Shown: positions 62,443 through 64,000 of the stretch, one piece after another
Numbering within the stretch: the first letter of the stretch is position 1
How the letters are laid out: each line of letters opens with the position of its first letter
NCBI GenBank assembly: GCA_964023205.1
Contig: OZ026851.1
Location: 19,351,528 to 19,415,527, forward strand
From: Lutraria lutraria
Lineage: Eukaryota; Mollusca; Bivalvia; Venerida; Mactridae
Length of the DNA stretch: 64,000 bases
Direction of reading: 5' to 3'
The notes under the pieces: model-generated
Databases searched by the model: none
What the model was told of the DNA's origin: nothing
What the model saw: the letters and a program-made list of their open reading frames with translations, nothing else
Translations under genes and position numbers: made by a program

Positions 62443-62584
62443 CATTAATCTCCTTTTCCTATTACCTTCGGTGCCATGAATGTGAGACTAACCTAGGAAT
62501 ACTACACTTAGGGTGAAGCAAAGATATATTAATTTCAATAAAGTAATAGGAGGACTATATCAGTACTGTACATTGTATTTGTAT

Positions 62585-63305
62585 TTAAGAATTGGCTGTA
62601 ATATTAATAACCCGATTAGCTCAGTTGCTAGAGCATATGACTTGCAAGCAGAAGGTTGCAGGTTCTAGCCCAGCACCGGTTGCATTATATTCATCCTATT
62701 ACAACAAAAATTGTATATGAATAATCAATTGATCAAATTTTATAACACTTAATATGAACACATTTTCAATACAATTCATACCCTAAAATATAACAAATCA
62801 AATCAAACAAAAGTATTACACAGAAATCCTACTTAAACAGTTTTTACCTATTCATACCTTTTACATTGTTCCACGCTGTTTTACAAACCCATTCCCAACA
62901 AACGAATACGTAGGAATGACACTGCTTGAGTCGATGCGAACAGGTTTGAATCAAATGTGCATTCCTCGTGCTCCTCGAGCAGTGTTGTTGAAAGAGTTGA
63001 TTTAAAGGTATCTATCGTAATGGCTTTTATGCTGTTAAATTCACACGCTATTTATCTGGTCATAATATTGCAATAAAAATGAACCCCTAACTACCTTTTC
63101 AAAGCCAGTAACTTTTAGTGAAGAAAGTGTTTTATCAAAAATAGGAAGGAACATCAATTTGAATTTCTTGATTTTCATTGGGAACTAGAATGATTAAGTC
63201 GACGGATACCTTTAAGAATGACAAATTGTCATAGTCAATGGATTGTGTAATCCTTCGAAATGATTTTTAAGTTAAATATAAACATCAAACTGCTACACGC
63301 CTAAA
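62585..63305 (+). repeat. tRNA-headed dispersed repeat, copy B, uninterrupted
   Basis: Collinear with 15285-15686 plus 16701-17060, without the ~1 kb insert. It includes the tRNA-like head at 62610-62682 and a body of about 600 bp. Homology may extend a little past 63305 (TATATCTATCAC) up to the edge of the final array. Confidence 0.75.
62610..62682 (+). mobile_element. tRNA-derived SINE head of copy B
   Basis: The D-arm TAGCTCAGTTGCTAGAGC and the CTTGCAA anticodon loop (TGC) match the head at 15312. The T-arm (GCAGGTTCTAGCCCAGC) is damaged, so a working tRNA is unlikely. Confidence 0.6.
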
Positions 63306-63349
63306 ACACTCCAATATTATACATAATGGACAGTTTTCGGCTTATATCT

Positions 63350-64000
63350 ATCACGTATAGTATGTGTACAATTATAAAATGGACCACGTTTGTATACACG
63401 TGTATAGTATGTGTACAATTATAAAATGTACAACGTTTGTATACACGTGTATATAGTATTGTGTACAATTATAAAATGTACAACGTTTGTATACACGTGT
63501 ATAGCATGTGTACAATTATAAAATGTACAACGTTTGTATACACGTGTATAGTATGTGTACAATTATAAAATGTACAACGTTTGTATACACGTGTATAGCA
63601 TGTGTACAATTATAAAATGTACAACGTTTGTATACACGTGTATAGCATGTGTACAATTATAAAATGTACAACGTTTGTATACACGTGTATAGTATGCGTA
63701 CAATTATAAAATGTACCACGTTTGTATACACGTGTATACAGTATATGTACAATTATAAAATGCACCACGTATATATACACGTGTATATAGTATGTGTACA
63801 ATTATAAAATGTACAACGTTTGTATACACGTGTATAGCATGTGTACAATTATAAAATGGACCACGTTTGTATACACGTGTATATAGTATGTGTACAATTA
63901 TAAATTGTACAACGTTTGTATACACGTGTATATAGCATGTGTACAATTATAAAATGTACAACGTTTGTATACACGTGTATAGCATGTGTACAATTATAAA
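63350..64000. repeat. 47-50 bp E-box satellite array, continues past the window
   Basis: About 13 copies of GTGTACAATTATAAAATGTA, CAACGTTTGTATACACGTGT, ATAGTAT, with ATATAG length variants. It shares TATACACGTGTATAGTATG and the following TGTACAA with the 46-bp array, so the two arrays have a common origin. The array is cut by the window edge. Confidence 0.95.

Overview
The window is eukaryotic nuclear DNA: AT-rich, with no intact protein-coding gene that I can recognise, and dominated by tandem repeats and small non-autonomous transposons. Several dispersed repeats have the look of those common in bivalve molluscs: stretches ending in GGAC tetranucleotide tails, elements carrying TGACCTTTGACCT, 'agtttcattgaattcc...tagttgctgagaa' modules, foldbacks built on CCCCACGAA, and a tRNA-headed repeat. 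A bivalve or other lophotrochozoan is my best guess; no marker gene confirms it.

Layout. 1-11 kb: AT-rich DNA with a hAT-like and a pogo-like MITE back to back (1580-1928), one perfect match to the bilaterian CTCF consensus (2981-2994), a short A-tailed copy of a transcript 3' end (5118-5243) whose probable source lies 1.3 kb away (6526-6629), a TTAA-ended MITE, and minisatellites at 4.4, 8.7 and 10.1 kb. 14-17 kb: a long foldback element, then a tRNA-headed dispersed repeat split by a ~1 kb insert that contains a second, rearranged foldback. 20.3-22.3 kb: a 39-bp array that is open in both directions. 22.6-42.2 kb: a satellite of about 18.7 kb with a 79-bp monomer and kilobase-scale higher-order repeats, preceded by short units that look like ancestral monomers. 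42.4-46.5 kb: MITEs and five near-perfect 99-bp tandem copies, each with a CRE palindrome. 46.5-49.4 kb: a 45-bp array. 49.7-59.7 kb: more MITEs and dispersed repeats, ending in a LINE-like ATT tail. 59.8-60.3 kb: the only CpG-rich, non-repetitive patch, with three YY1-type cores and an ATGGCGGC start; this is the best candidate for a promoter or first exon. 61.3-64 kb: two related E-box-bearing minisatellites on either side of tRNA-derived repeats; the second runs off the window.

Tandem repeats make up roughly 27 kb of the 64 kb. Nearly all long open frames are by-products of repeat arithmetic (monomers of 39 or 45 bp, or stop-free monomers), so they should not be read as genes. The biology visible here is repeat birth and turnover: monomer growth, higher-order amplification, foldback inversion, nested insertion and retrocopying.
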